From Streptomyces cellostaticus (GTDB taxonomy: Bacteria > Actinomycetota > Actinomycetes > Streptomycetales > Streptomycetaceae), in NCBI RefSeq assembly GCF_001513965.1, contig NZ_KQ948017.1, positions 120,754 through 184,753 of the forward strand: a stretch of DNA of 64,000 nucleotides, written 5' to 3'. Below, in pieces: positions 35,290-44,345 of the stretch. The stretch's first letter is position 1. Each line of letters opens with the position of its first letter. The notes beneath the pieces are model-generated. The model saw only the letters and a program-made list of their open reading frames with translations, had not been told where the DNA came from and did no database searches. The position numbers were made by a program, and so were the translations under genes.

Positions 35290-36081
35290 GTGAGGCAGTG
35301 GCGGCGCGGCCTCCACCGCGCTTGGGAGTGGCTCCGTCTGCAGGCCCTGCTCCGACAGGGCCGCGAGCTGGAGCTGATGCACCGGGCCATGGGGTTCGCC
35401 ACGCTGGCCCTGGTGACGCTTGCTCCGCTGCTGATCGTGGTCGCCGCGGCCGACCCGCTGGTACGGGGCGGCTTCGCGTCGTGGCTCACCGACGGCATGG
35501 GGCTGTCCGGGCGGTCCGCCGACGCGCTCACCGGCATCATCAGTCCGCCGCGCAAGGTCATCGGCACCACCAGTGTGCTGAGCCTGGTCCTGCTCGCGGT
35601 GTTCGGCGTGTCCTTCGCGGGCAGCGTGCAGAACGGCTACGAGCGGGTCTGGGGCCTCGCGTCCGGTCCCTGGCACCGGGTCTGGCGGCAGGTGACCTGG
35701 CTGGTGGCGCTGACCGCGTACCTCTACCAGGAGGTCCAGACACGGACGGCGCTGCACGGGATGCAGCGGGTCACGCTGTCCGTGCTGAGCGCGGTGCTGT
35801 TCTTCTGGTGGGGCCAGCGCTTCCTGCTGGGGGGCCAGGTCCACTGGCGTGCCCTACTGCCGGGCGCGCTCGCCACCGTCGGCGGCCTGGCCGGCCTGAG
35901 GGCCTTCTCCTCCCTCGTCTTCACCCCGCTCATCGTCACCAACGCGCTGAGCTACGGCGCGGTCGGGACCGTGCTGGTGGTGGAGTCGTGGCTGATCGGC
36001 GTCGGGTTCGTGGTGTACGGGGGCGCGCTGTTCGGGCGTTGGTTCTGTGAACACCACTGGATGCCGTCCCACGAGGAGTGA
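35290..36081 (+). CDS. YihY/virulence-factor-BrkB-like inner membrane protein
   Basis: 263 residues from GTG 35290 with GAGGGA five nt upstream; the longer frame upstream is Arg-rich and not credible. Six hydrophobic segments fit the YihY (UPF0761) fold. Typical patterns are ALVTLAPLLIVVAAADP near the start, SVQNGYERVWGL in the middle loop and SYGAVGTVLVVESWLIGVGF in the last helices. Old annotation as ribonuclease BN is wrong for this family; the role is unknown. Confidence 0.8.
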   Translation: MRQWRRGLHRAWEWLRLQALLRQGRELELMHRAMGFATLALVTLAPLLIVVAAADPLVRGGFASWLTDGMGLSGRSADALTGIISPPRKVIGTTSVLSLVLLAVFGVSFAGSVQNGYERVWGLASGPWHRVWRQVTWLVALTAYLYQEVQTRTALHGMQRVTLSVLSAVLFFWWGQRFLLGGQVHWRALLPGALATVGGLAGLRAFSSLVFTPLIVTNALSYGAVGTVLVVESWLIGVGFVVYGGALFGRWFCEHHWMPSHEE

Positions 36082-36089
36082 GCGTCCCC

Positions 36090-36515
36090 TCAGCCGATGG
36101 CGGCCGTGCCCGACGTCGCTTCGAGGTTGTGTGTCATGCGTTCCAGGACGCGTACGGCGGTGCCGTACTCCTCCAGCGAAATGCCGGCGATGACCGTCTC
36201 CCGGAAGATGGCGACCCGTTCGGTGACGGCGCCCAGGCGGGCGTCGCCGTCCGGGGTGAGGGCGAGGAGTCCCGGGGCGGGGCGCCGCGCCCATCCGTCG
36301 GCGACGACGGCCTCGAGGGCGCCGGTCAGGGCGGTGGCGTCGGCGTTGGCGGCCAGGGCGGCGCGGACCTCGGTGTCGGTGGCTGCGGGCGCGGAGCGTA
36401 CGACGTTGAGGACCTGCCAGGTCAGCCGGGTGAGGCCGTACTCCGCCAACATGGCGTCCATCTGCCGGGTGAGGGCCTGGTCGGTGCGGTTGAGCCAGTA
36501 GCCGATGGGCTTCAT
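36090..36515 (-). CDS. MarR-family-like winged-helix regulator
   Basis: 141 residues; its ATG overlaps the stop of the NmrA-like gene (ATGA), so the two are co-translated. The pattern is MarR: helix YWLNRTDQALTRQMDAMLAE, TRLTWQVLNVV, then a recognition helix region around TALTGALEAVVADGWARR and a wing ALTPDGDARL. It probably senses a small molecule and controls the redox-linked partner gene, likely including its own operon. Confidence 0.8.
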   Translation of the reverse strand: MKPIGYWLNRTDQALTRQMDAMLAEYGLTRLTWQVLNVVRSAPAATDTEVRAALAANADATALTGALEAVVADGWARRPAPGLLALTPDGDARLGAVTERVAIFRETVIAGISLEEYGTAVRVLERMTHNLEATSGTAAIG

Positions 36516-37402
36516 GACAGAGCGGGTTCCTTCGGGTTCGGGGCGAGAAGAGCGGGCCAGTCCTGGGCGGCGACCCAGTCGGCGAAGGTGTGCCAGCGCA
36601 CCTCGGGGTGGGCGCGGCGCAGGCCGGTGACGTCGACGTCGAGGCCGGTGGCGGTGAAGTAGGCGAACATCGCGGCGAGGTCGTGCGAGTGGGTGCGGAC
36701 GTAGGACAGCGGCACCTCGCGGTGGGTGACGGGGCGGCCGGTGGCGGCCGCGAGGACCGCGGCGATCTGGGTGGCGGTGAGTTCGTCGGAGGCGATGTCG
36801 ATGCGGCGGCCGGTGAAGGCGGCCCGGCGCTGCAGGACCAGGGCCGCGAAGGCGCCGATGTCGTCGGCGGGGATGAGGGTCAGGGGGCGGTCGGCCGGCA
36901 TGGGCCAGGCGAAGCTGTTCTCGCGCAGGCCCTCCAGGGTCCAGCCGGAGGCGAAGTTGTCCATGAAGGCCGCCGGGGCGATGACGGTCCAGGGGACGCC
37001 CGTCGCCCGCAGGTGGCGCTCGATCTCGTCCTTGCTGTCGTAGTGCGGAATGCCCGTGCCGCGGTCGGCGTGCGCGGCCGAGGTGAACACGATGTGGCCG
37101 GTCCGGGCGGCCGCCGCCGCATCCAGCAGGGTCTTGCCCTGGCGGACCTCGGTCGCGGTGTCCGTGCCGAACGGGGTCGTCACGGCGAAGAGGGAATCGG
37201 CGCCCGCGAGGGCTGCGTCGAGGGAGGAACGGTCGTCGAAGTCGGCGTGGCGGACGTCCGCGCCGAGCCGGCGCAGAGCCTCGGCCGCCGGTGCGGCGGG
37301 GGTGCGGGTGAGGGCGCGGACCCGGTGGCCGGCGGCCAGCAGGGCACGGGCCGTGGCACCGCCCTGGGCGCCGGTCGCGCCGGTGACGGCGATGGTGAGC
37401 AT
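36512..37402 (-). CDS. NmrA-like NAD(P)-binding protein
   Basis: 296 residues. The N-terminal dinucleotide motif is VTGATGAQGGATARALL. The family middle (IVFTSAAHADRGTG, WTVIAPAAFMDNF) and the C-terminal part match NmrA/HSCARG-type atypical SDR proteins, which sense NAD(P)H or reduce quinones. The catalytic Tyr-x3-Lys of classical SDRs is replaced by HYDSKDEIE. It heads a two-gene operon with a MarR-like gene. Confidence 0.85.
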   Translation of the reverse strand: MLTIAVTGATGAQGGATARALLAAGHRVRALTRTPAAPAAEALRRLGADVRHADFDDRSSLDAALAGADSLFAVTTPFGTDTATEVRQGKTLLDAAAAARTGHIVFTSAAHADRGTGIPHYDSKDEIERHLRATGVPWTVIAPAAFMDNFASGWTLEGLRENSFAWPMPADRPLTLIPADDIGAFAALVLQRRAAFTGRRIDIASDELTATQIAAVLAAATGRPVTHREVPLSYVRTHSHDLAAMFAYFTATGLDVDVTGLRRAHPEVRWHTFADWVAAQDWPALLAPNPKEPALS

Positions 37403-37566
37403 GGGGGCTCCTGAAGGGAGAGTTCGGGATGGGGCGTGACGAGCGATGCCGATGCATCTGCACCGCGCATTGGCTGCGTCACGAAGGAGAATATCCCACC
37501 TCCCCTGCGTCGCGCAGACAATTTGCTGCGAGGTGGATCACTCCCCGGAAGGTGTCCCGGAGCGAT

Positions 37567-37607
37567 GGTGGAGCGGGCTGCACCGCGATGGTGCAGCCCG
37601 CTCCACC
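37567..37607. repeat. Perfect 18-bp inverted repeat upstream of the histidine kinase
   Basis: Arms GGTGGAGCGGGCTGCACC (37567-37584) and GGTGCAGCCCGCTCCACC (37590-37607) with a GCGAT loop. It lies in the 238-nt gap between divergent genes, 33 nt before the kinase start, so it is not an end-of-gene terminator for either. No T tract follows. An operator, a leader hairpin or an attenuator is possible. Confidence 0.9.
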
Positions 37608-37640
37608 GGCCGTCCGCGCCTGATCGCCTAGCGTGGCCGT

Positions 37641-38795
37641 ATGGGCAAAGCGTTGCGGCAGGCCGGGCGTGCCACGGTTCACCTGGCTCTGGCCGCGGTC
37701 ATGGCCTTCGGGTTGTACCTCTTCATCACCGTGCTGCTGATCACGGCCGTGGGAACGATCGCGGTGATCGGGGCGTGGATGCTGCCCGAGACCGTGCTGC
37801 TGATCCGGCGGATCGCCGGTGCCAAGCGGCGCATGACCGCCGCATGGACGGGCCGGGAGATCCCGGAGGCGTACCAGTCCCTGACCGGACCGCTGCGCGT
37901 ACGCCTGCGCACCGCGGTCCGCGACTCCGGAACCCTCATCGACCTGCGCTGGATGACGGCCTCGTACGTGTACGGCGCTCTGGTCTTCCTGCCGCTGCCG
38001 CTGGGGCCGCTGGGGCTGGTCGTCGACGGGGTGTGGTGCGCACTGCTGCGCCGGGCACCGGTCGTACTGCCGCTGATCACCCGGATCGCCGATCTGGAAG
38101 CCCGCTGGTCGACGGCTCTGCTCAGGCCCTCGCCCAAGGCGCTGCTGGCCGCCCGGGTCGAACAGCTGGCCGCGACCCGCGCCGACGCGATCGCCGCGCA
38201 CGAGGCCGAACTGCGCCGTATCGAACGCGATCTGCACGACGGCGCCCAGGCCCGTCTGGTGGCGCTGTCCATGCGGATCGGGCTGGCGCAGCGCGCCTAC
38301 GACCGTGATCCGGAGACGGCGCGCAGGCTGCTGGCCGAGGCTCAGGACCAGGCCGAGGAGGCGCTCACCGAACTGCGGCAGGTGGTGCGCGGCATCCATC
38401 CGCCGATCCTCACCGACCGCGGCCTCGTCGGTGCCGTACGGGCACTGGGCGCGAGCAGTGGTCTGGCGGTGACCGTGGAGGTGGAGGGCGGTCTCGACGA
38501 GGGTCCGCGGCCGCCGGCCGCCGTCGAGGCCGCCGCGTACTTCGCGGTCGCCGAGGCGCTGACCAACGCCGCCAGGCACAGCAGCGGCGGGCGGGCGGCC
38601 GTCCGGCTGGAACGGCTGCGCACCGGGCTGCGTGCCGTCGTCCGGGACGACGGCACGGGCGGGGCCGACGAGAACGGCGGTACCGGCCTGCTTGGCATCC
38701 GCCGCCGGGTCGCCGCGCTCGACGGCAGCATGCAGGTGTCCAGCCCCGCCGGAGGCCCGACCGTGATGGAGGTGCGGCTGCCGTGCGTGTGGTGA
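37641..38795 (+). CDS. Sensor histidine kinase, HisKA_3 (NarL-partner) type
   Basis: 384 residues. Two N-terminal membrane regions (about 12-60 and 110-140) precede a dimerisation helix with the phospho-acceptor motif RIERDLHDGAQARL (His near residue 197), an N box in VAEALTNAARHSSG and a glycine-rich ATP lid GGTGLLGIRRRV. This class pairs with a LuxR-type response regulator encoded just downstream. Here only the first few residues of such a regulator remain, so the kinase is an orphan in this locus and must signal elsewhere or be redundant. Confidence 0.9.
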   Translation: MGKALRQAGRATVHLALAAVMAFGLYLFITVLLITAVGTIAVIGAWMLPETVLLIRRIAGAKRRMTAAWTGREIPEAYQSLTGPLRVRLRTAVRDSGTLIDLRWMTASYVYGALVFLPLPLGPLGLVVDGVWCALLRRAPVVLPLITRIADLEARWSTALLRPSPKALLAARVEQLAATRADAIAAHEAELRRIERDLHDGAQARLVALSMRIGLAQRAYDRDPETARRLLAEAQDQAEEALTELRQVVRGIHPPILTDRGLVGAVRALGASSGLAVTVEVEGGLDEGPRPPAAVEAAAYFAVAEALTNAARHSSGGRAAVRLERLRTGLRAVVRDDGTGGADENGGTGLLGIRRRVAALDGSMQVSSPAGGPTVMEVRLPCVW

Positions 38796-38806
38796 TCGCC
38801 GGGGAC
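38783..38806 (+). pseudogene. Stump of a response-regulator gene
   Basis: A GTG inside the kinase 3' end, in the usual overlapping position, reads VRVVIAGD, the opening of NarL/FixJ receiver domains. After that the sequence no longer resembles a receiver domain: no phospho-Asp, Thr or Lys site and no helix-turn-helix. The permease gene on the other strand ends 66 nt further on, so the rest was lost by deletion. Confidence 0.5.
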
Positions 38807-38871
38807 TACACCTACGGCAAGCAGTCGCCCGAGGGCGTTGAACCGCCGGCTCGCCCCGTCGCGTACCCCGG

Positions 38872-40323
38872 TCAGGGCTCGCGGTGTTCGTGCGCCGCCT
38901 GCTCCAGCGCCGCCGCCTCCGCCTCGGCCACCCGGGTCTCGGCCGTCACGTCGATCGAGCGCGTCAGCCACCAGTACAGCGCAGCGGAGACCGGCAGCCC
39001 GATGAACAGGGAGATGTCGGCTCCGCCGAGCGCCTTGGCGACGGGGCCGACGTACAGGGTCCCGACGGAGAAGAACGGGACCATGAGGGCGAAGCCGACC
39101 AGGTACGAGATGATGCCGTGCCAGCCCCAACGCCCGTAGATGCCGTGCGGGTTGAAGATCTCGGCGACGGCGTAGTGCCCGCGGCGCACGACGTAGTAGT
39201 CCATCAGGTTCACCGCGGTCCACGGGATGAACAGGTACAGCACCAGCAGCAGGAAGTTGTTGAAGTTCTCAAGGAAGTTGGAGGTCGCGGCCAGCGCGCC
39301 GACCAGGGAGAGCGCCGCGGTCAGCCCGAGGGTCAGCAGACGCACGCCCAGCGTCGGCCGGACCCGCTTGAACGAGTCGATGGCGCTGATGAGGGTCAGT
39401 GAACCGCCGTACATGTTCAGTGCGGTGACGGAGACCAGGCCCAGGGTGGCGAAGAGCAGCACGATCGCACCGAAGCCGTCGAACACCTTGTCGCCCGCGG
39501 CGTTGATCGACGCGATCGTCTCGAAGTCCTTGCCGGCCCACGCGGCCAGCATCGCCCCGAGCGCCATCAGCCAGATGCCGCCGAGCGCGGAGCCGAAGTA
39601 CGTCCAGTAGAAGGTCTTCCTGACCGTCACGTCCGGCGGGAGGTAGCGCGAGTAGTCCGAGACGTAGATGGCCCAGCTGATCTGGTAGCCGGCGACCACG
39701 CCGAACTGGGCGAGGAACGGCGTCGCCTTGAAGGCGCCGAGGTCGAAGGAGCCCGCCGGGTAGTGCAGGGTGACCAGGACGCCGACGGTGAAGATCCCGA
39801 AGACGACGAGGAAGGTGTACGTCAGGAACCGCTCGGCCTTGTGGATGATGTCGTAGCCCACCAGCGCGATGACCAGCGCGACCGCGGTGACCACGACCAC
39901 CCACAGCTTGACGCCGCCGTGCACCGTGGTGTGGAGGGCGTCGGCGGCGAGGATGCTGTTGAAGACGTTGAATCCCGCGTACTGCACATAGGCGAAGAGC
40001 CACACCAGGAGGGCGCCGACGTAGCCGAACTGGGGCCGCGACTGGATCATCTGCGGCAGCCCCAGCTGGGGGCCCTGGGCCGAGTGGAAGGCCATGAAGA
40101 AGGTGCCGATGACGGTACCGGCGACGATGGCCAGCAGCGACCAGATGAGGTTGCCGCCCTCGGTGATGCTGATCAGCCCCACCGCCAGGGTCGCGATCTG
40201 GGCGTTGGACATGAACCACAAGGGGCCCAGATGCCAGAGCTTGCCGTGCCGCTCGTCAAGGGGGACGTAGTCGATCGACCGGACCTCGAGGCCGGACACC
40301 CTCGGCTCCGCTGATGTGCTCAT
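38872..40323 (-). CDS. NCS1-family nucleobase/cation symporter (cytosine/purine permease-like)
   Basis: 483 residues with twelve hydrophobic segments. NCS1 features are visible: the N-terminal IDYVPLDERHGKLWHLGPLWF, the TM3 motif GPQLGLPQMIQSRPQFGY and SWAIYVSDYSRYLP in the middle. Such proteins import nucleobases, allantoin, thiamine or related compounds with a cation. No catabolic gene is next to it, so the substrate is open. Confidence 0.9.
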   Translation of the reverse strand: MSTSAEPRVSGLEVRSIDYVPLDERHGKLWHLGPLWFMSNAQIATLAVGLISITEGGNLIWSLLAIVAGTVIGTFFMAFHSAQGPQLGLPQMIQSRPQFGYVGALLVWLFAYVQYAGFNVFNSILAADALHTTVHGGVKLWVVVVTAVALVIALVGYDIIHKAERFLTYTFLVVFGIFTVGVLVTLHYPAGSFDLGAFKATPFLAQFGVVAGYQISWAIYVSDYSRYLPPDVTVRKTFYWTYFGSALGGIWLMALGAMLAAWAGKDFETIASINAAGDKVFDGFGAIVLLFATLGLVSVTALNMYGGSLTLISAIDSFKRVRPTLGVRLLTLGLTAALSLVGALAATSNFLENFNNFLLLVLYLFIPWTAVNLMDYYVVRRGHYAVAEIFNPHGIYGRWGWHGIISYLVGFALMVPFFSVGTLYVGPVAKALGGADISLFIGLPVSAALYWWLTRSIDVTAETRVAEAEAAALEQAAHEHREP

Positions 40324-40579
40324 GCCGCCTCCCGAGGCCGGTCCGCCCCTCCGGTCACATTGTTCCCCCGCTGGAATGCGGCGGACACCGGGGCGGCGTC
40401 GTCCGGTGGCATCGGAACCCGGCCCGTCACGCCGTGCGAGGTCCGGTCACCGTGTTGCCCTCCTCACAAAAGGCAGGCAAAGGGCCCTCGCCGTGGCAGC
40501 GGTCACTTCGCCGAGCGGGCGTTTTGTTTACGTTCGCTGTGCTGTGTTCCTTCCCTCCGACCTGCCGAGGCCGCTCACC

Positions 40580-41467
40580 ATGCCGTACCGCTCCCGTCCC
40601 CTGTCGCGCCCGCGGATCCCGGGAAGGCGCACAGCGATCTCCGGCGTACTCGCGGCCGTGCCGGCGGCGCTGCTCGCGGCCGGTGCGCTCGCCCCGGCAC
40701 CGGCGGCCGCGGCGTCGGCGCCGTCCGGCTCCACCGCGGCCGGCTTTCCCGCCTCGGTGCAGGCACAGGGGAAGGCCCGTGTGACGGCGGCGGTGCTCGA
40801 CCTGGACGGCACAGGCCGGGAACCCGCGCTGTACGGCGCCGACACCCCCTACGACACGGCGAGCATCATCAAGGTCGACATCCTCGCGGCGAGGCTGCTC
40901 CAGGCGCAGGACTCCGGGCACGGCCTGACCACGCAGGAGCGCGCCCAGGCGGAGAAGATGATTGAGCACAGCGACAACACGGCGGCGGACGCCCTCTGGC
41001 GGCGGGTCGGACTCGCTCCGGGCCTCAAGGCGGCGAACAAGCGGCTGGGGCTGACCTCCACCGCAGGCGGCCCCGGCGTCAAGTGGGGGCTGACCCGGAC
41101 CACGGCGAGCGACCAGATACGCCTGCTGCGCGGGGTCTTCGACACCGGCGCGGCCATGAAGGCCGGGACCGGGCCGGCGCTCGACGACGCGTCCCGCGCC
41201 TACATCCGCACGCTGATGAGCGGTGTCGCCGCCGATCAGGCCTGGGGTGTCTCGGCGGCCGCCGGGTCCGGGTGGGCCCTGAAGAACGGCTGGCTGCAGC
41301 GCAACACGACCGGACTGTGGGACGTCAACAGCGTCGGCCGGATCACGGCCGGCGGGCACCACTACCTCGTCGCGGTGCTCTCGGACGGCAACACGTCGAT
41401 GAAGGACGGCATCGCCCTGGTGGAACGGGCGGCCCGTACCGCCGTCTCCACGACGACCGCCCACTGA
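40580..41467 (+). CDS. Secreted serine hydrolase, class A beta-lactamase fold
   Basis: 295 residues from ATG 40580. An N-terminal Arg-rich signal region and hydrophobic core end near PAAAA. The active-site SxxK reads TASIIKVDIL (Ser near residue 95), followed by EHSDNTAAD (SDN motif). The third motif is less clear (a KNGW segment may serve as KTG), so it may be a beta-lactamase-related hydrolase or penicillin-interacting protein rather than a working lactamase. It acts outside the cell. Confidence 0.8.
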   Translation: MPYRSRPLSRPRIPGRRTAISGVLAAVPAALLAAGALAPAPAAAASAPSGSTAAGFPASVQAQGKARVTAAVLDLDGTGREPALYGADTPYDTASIIKVDILAARLLQAQDSGHGLTTQERAQAEKMIEHSDNTAADALWRRVGLAPGLKAANKRLGLTSTAGGPGVKWGLTRTTASDQIRLLRGVFDTGAAMKAGTGPALDDASRAYIRTLMSGVAADQAWGVSAAAGSGWALKNGWLQRNTTGLWDVNSVGRITAGGHHYLVAVLSDGNTSMKDGIALVERAARTAVSTTTAH

Positions 41468-41469
41468 CG

Positions 41470-41506
41470 GCACGCCGCCCCCGGCGTTCGGCCGGGGGCG
41501 GCGTGC
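41470..41506. terminator. Strong bidirectional hairpin terminator
   Basis: Perfect 16-bp arms GCACGCCGCCCCCGGC and GCCGGGGGCGGCGTGC with a five-nt loop, between the stops of the convergent serine hydrolase and DUF4232 genes. Confidence 0.85.
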
Positions 41507-41524
41507 TCAGCGCTCAGGGCGCCT

Positions 41525-42229
41525 TCAGGAAGGCTTCGCCGCCGAGACCGCGGTCACCGTGACCTTGTTGTCGCACTCGGCGAACTCACCGTCGGACAGG
41601 GCGACTTGATGAGCCCCCGCCCCGGGCAGGCCGACCACCAGCGTCGGGTACACGACGGGCTTGGCGCCGGACACGCAGTAGCCGTCAGCCTCTCCCTGTA
41701 CCTGCACGAAGGTCAGCTTCACCCATGCCTTGCCGCCCGGCGCGACCCGTATCGCCGACGCGGCGCCCGTACGGGTCACCGACAGCGGGCTGTTGTGCTC
41801 GGGCGAGCCGTTGCCCGCCCCGGCCACCGTCGGGTAGCCGCTCAGGACGCAGGGCCGCCCGGAGACGTTGGTGAACTGCACGACCGCCGCTCCGGTGCCC
41901 GTGCCATCCGGACGGACCGCGGCCTGGTACGCACTCGCCTCCACGGCCGCCGCCCCACACGCCGGCACCGAGGCGGCCGACGTGGCGGACGCGGGAGAGG
42001 CAGGGGCACCCGAAGCGGTCGGCGTGGCGCCGCCGGCGGGCCGCGAGGTCGCGGTACCCGGGCTCGTCGGGGAGGAGGCCGTGGAGGAAGACGACGCGGT
42101 GGTGGGGGCCTGGGAGGTCTTCTCGGCAGCCGGATCGCCGCCACCCGACTGGCACGCCGACAACGACAGTGCAGCCGCGATCACGGCCGTCGCCGACGCG
42201 GTGACGCGGACGGTGTTTCGGTACTGCAT
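41525..42229 (-). CDS. DUF4232 lipoprotein
   Basis: 234 residues from ATG 42229. A signal peptide with lipobox LSAC is followed by a long Ser/Thr/Pro/Ala low-complexity linker and a DUF4232 domain (VPACGAAAVEAS, VQFTNVSGRPCVLSGYPTV, PGGKAWVKLTF, YPTLVVGLPGAGA). Four Cys in the domain could form disulfides. It is a common actinobacterial cell-surface protein of unknown function. Confidence 0.88.
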   Translation of the reverse strand: MQYRNTVRVTASATAVIAAALSLSACQSGGGDPAAEKTSQAPTTASSSSTASSPTSPGTATSRPAGGATPTASGAPASPASATSAASVPACGAAAVEASAYQAAVRPDGTGTGAAVVQFTNVSGRPCVLSGYPTVAGAGNGSPEHNSPLSVTRTGAASAIRVAPGGKAWVKLTFVQVQGEADGYCVSGAKPVVYPTLVVGLPGAGAHQVALSDGEFAECDNKVTVTAVSAAKPS

Positions 42230-42478
42230 GGGGTCCCCCCGATTTCCGAAGTACACAGGTCGACCGGCCTCCGGGCCGGTGCACACCGTCGGAGACAGAG
42301 CCGCCGGACCAGGGGTTCCCCTGTGGATCACCTGTGACACGGCGGTGACGGAAACCGGGCTGGATCGGCACGGACGCCCGGCGGGGGCCGGGGTCCGGGC
42401 CCGGCGGCGTGGCGGATGAGGCGCCGGCTCGGTTCGCGGCGAGGATGGCTTCCTGGGCGAGCCGGCTGGGAGGCGGGT

Positions 42479-43543
42479 ATGACGGTGAACCGGATCGGCC
42501 TGGTCGTTCACGGCGGACGGGCGGAGGCCGTGGCCGCGGCGAGGGCCGTGCGCGGGTGGTGCGCCGAGCATGCCGTGGGGTGTGCCGACATCGACGTGTG
42601 GCAGGACGGCGAGCGGCACAGCGCCCGGGAAGAGCTCGATGCCGCGGGCGATCCGGACCTCATCGTCACCCTGGGCGGCGACGGGACCTTCCTGCGGGGT
42701 GCCCGGCTGGCGGCCGAGGGCGACGTCATGGTCCTCGGCGTCGACCTCGGACGGGTGGGGTTCCTGACGGAAGTCCCCGCCACGGCGGTGCGCACGGCGC
42801 TGGATGCCGTACGGGAGGAGCGGATCACCGTCGAGAGCCGGATGCTCCTGACCATGCGGGCGTCGTGCCGGCTGGAGGTGCCGCAGCACATGGAGGCGCT
42901 GATGCAATACGGCCGTGGGCCGCTGCTGCCCCCGCCCCGGGTGCGCTCGGAGTGCGAGATCGGTGACGACTGGGGTGTCGCCCTGAACGTCACCGCACTG
43001 AACGACATCGTCGTGGAGAAGCTGGCCCGGGACCGGCAGGTGTCGGTCGGCGTCTATCTGGCCGGCCGGCTCCTCGCGTCCTACTCGGCCGACGCGCTGC
43101 TGGTGGCCACGCCCACGGGCTCCACCGCGTACAGCTTCGCCGCCGGCGGTCCGGTCGTCTCGCCGCGCGCGGAGGGCCTCGTCTTCACACCGGTCGCCCC
43201 GCACATGGCGTTCAACCGCTCGGTCGTGGCCGCCCCCGACGAGCCCGTCGCACTACGCGTGCTCGAACGCTCGGGCCAGGCCGCCGTCAGTATCGACGGC
43301 CAGCTGCGAGGTGTGCTCAATCCCGGGGACTGGATCGGCGTGTACGCCGCTCCCCGCCGGCTCAAGGCGGTCCGGCTGGGCCCCATGGACTTCTACGGCC
43401 GACTGCGGGAGCGCATGAACCTCACCGACGCTCCGGCCGCGCTCGCCGACGGGACCGCCGCCCCGCTGTGGCCGGTGACCACACCGCCGCCGGATGATCT
43501 CGCACACCTCGCGCTGCCGCCGCTCCCGACGAGCCTCGGCTAA
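42479..43543 (+). CDS. nadK: NAD kinase
   Basis: 354 residues from ATG 42479 with GGGAGG upstream. The kinase motif GGDGTFLRGARL (catalytic Asp and NAD-binding) and the later NDIVVEK and LLVATPTGSTAYSFAAGGPVVSP segments are the NAD-kinase signatures. It phosphorylates NAD to NADP with ATP or polyphosphate. It is longer than the usual ~300 residues because of a C-terminal tail rich in Pro/Leu and an insert (about 140-160). Streptomyces often encode more than one NAD kinase. Confidence 0.9.
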   Translation: MTVNRIGLVVHGGRAEAVAAARAVRGWCAEHAVGCADIDVWQDGERHSAREELDAAGDPDLIVTLGGDGTFLRGARLAAEGDVMVLGVDLGRVGFLTEVPATAVRTALDAVREERITVESRMLLTMRASCRLEVPQHMEALMQYGRGPLLPPPRVRSECEIGDDWGVALNVTALNDIVVEKLARDRQVSVGVYLAGRLLASYSADALLVATPTGSTAYSFAAGGPVVSPRAEGLVFTPVAPHMAFNRSVVAAPDEPVALRVLERSGQAAVSIDGQLRGVLNPGDWIGVYAAPRRLKAVRLGPMDFYGRLRERMNLTDAPAALADGTAAPLWPVTTPPPDDLAHLALPPLPTSLG

Positions 43544-43654
43544 CCTGAGGTCCCCTGCGGAGGTCCGGCAGAACTCACGCGTCCCGGCATGCAACCATTC
43601 ACCGCACCCGGATGTCTCACCCCATAAAAGGATGACTCGACCAAGGGGGACATC

Positions 43655-44233
43655 ATGCGACGAATCGGAGCCGCGGTGGCGGCACTTCTTCTCGCGGGGG
43701 CCGGCTGGGGAGCGGCGACCACCGCCGCGGACGCCGCACCGGCGGCGACCGCACGGGCCACGGCCTGCCCGACGGGCTGGGGCAGCGGCGCCAAGGGCGG
43801 CACAGCCGTCGGATCCGTGCCGCTGAAGGACATCAAGACCGGTCGGCATGACTGCTTCGACCGCATGGTGTTCGCCGTACCCGGAGGCGGCAGCCACATC
43901 GGGTATTCCGTCAGATACGTCAACCGGCTCCACCAGTCCGCGAGCGGCCGGTACATCCCGGTCGGCGGCGGGGCCGTGCTCGACGTCCACGTCGGCGCGC
44001 CGAGCTACGACCCGGTGACCGGCGCGGTGACGTACCCGGGCAAGGTGGGACGGCCCCTTCCCGGCGTGAACCTCAGCGGGTACCGCACCTTCAAGGACAC
44101 CCGGTACGCCGGCAGCTTCGAGGGGGAGACACAGATCGGTCTCGGCGTCCGCGCCCGGCTGCCGTTCCGGGTGATCCAGCTGTCCGACCGGCTGGTCGTC
44201 GACGTGGCCCACAACTGGACGGGCAGCCGCTGA
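43655..44233 (+). CDS. Secreted AMIN-like-domain protein
   Basis: 192 residues with a clear Sec signal peptide (MRRIG, hydrophobic core, cleavage near ADA-A). The mature part has HDCFDRMVFAVPG, HIGYSVRYV and the final LPFRVIQLSDRLVVDV, a pattern of the actinobacterial AMIN-like family; related AMIN domains attach proteins to peptidoglycan. Function is unknown. A strong hairpin follows the stop. Confidence 0.7.
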   Translation: MRRIGAAVAALLLAGAGWGAATTAADAAPAATARATACPTGWGSGAKGGTAVGSVPLKDIKTGRHDCFDRMVFAVPGGGSHIGYSVRYVNRLHQSASGRYIPVGGGAVLDVHVGAPSYDPVTGAVTYPGKVGRPLPGVNLSGYRTFKDTRYAGSFEGETQIGLGVRARLPFRVIQLSDRLVVDVAHNWTGSR

Positions 44234-44250
44234 GTACGTGGACCAAGACC

Positions 44251-44279
44251 GGGGCGCGCGGAGACTTGCCGCGCGCCCC
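44251..44279. terminator. Hairpin terminator after the AMIN-like gene
   Basis: Eleven-bp arms GGGGCGCGCGG and CCGCGCGCCCC with a seven-nt loop, 18 nt after the stop at 44233. No T tract, as is common in Streptomyces. Confidence 0.75.
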
Positions 44280-44345
44280 CGAGTCTGGTTGGGTACCGGC
44301 GCCACAGGTGCGCGGGCCGTGCCGGGCGGGAGGGGAGCGGACGGC

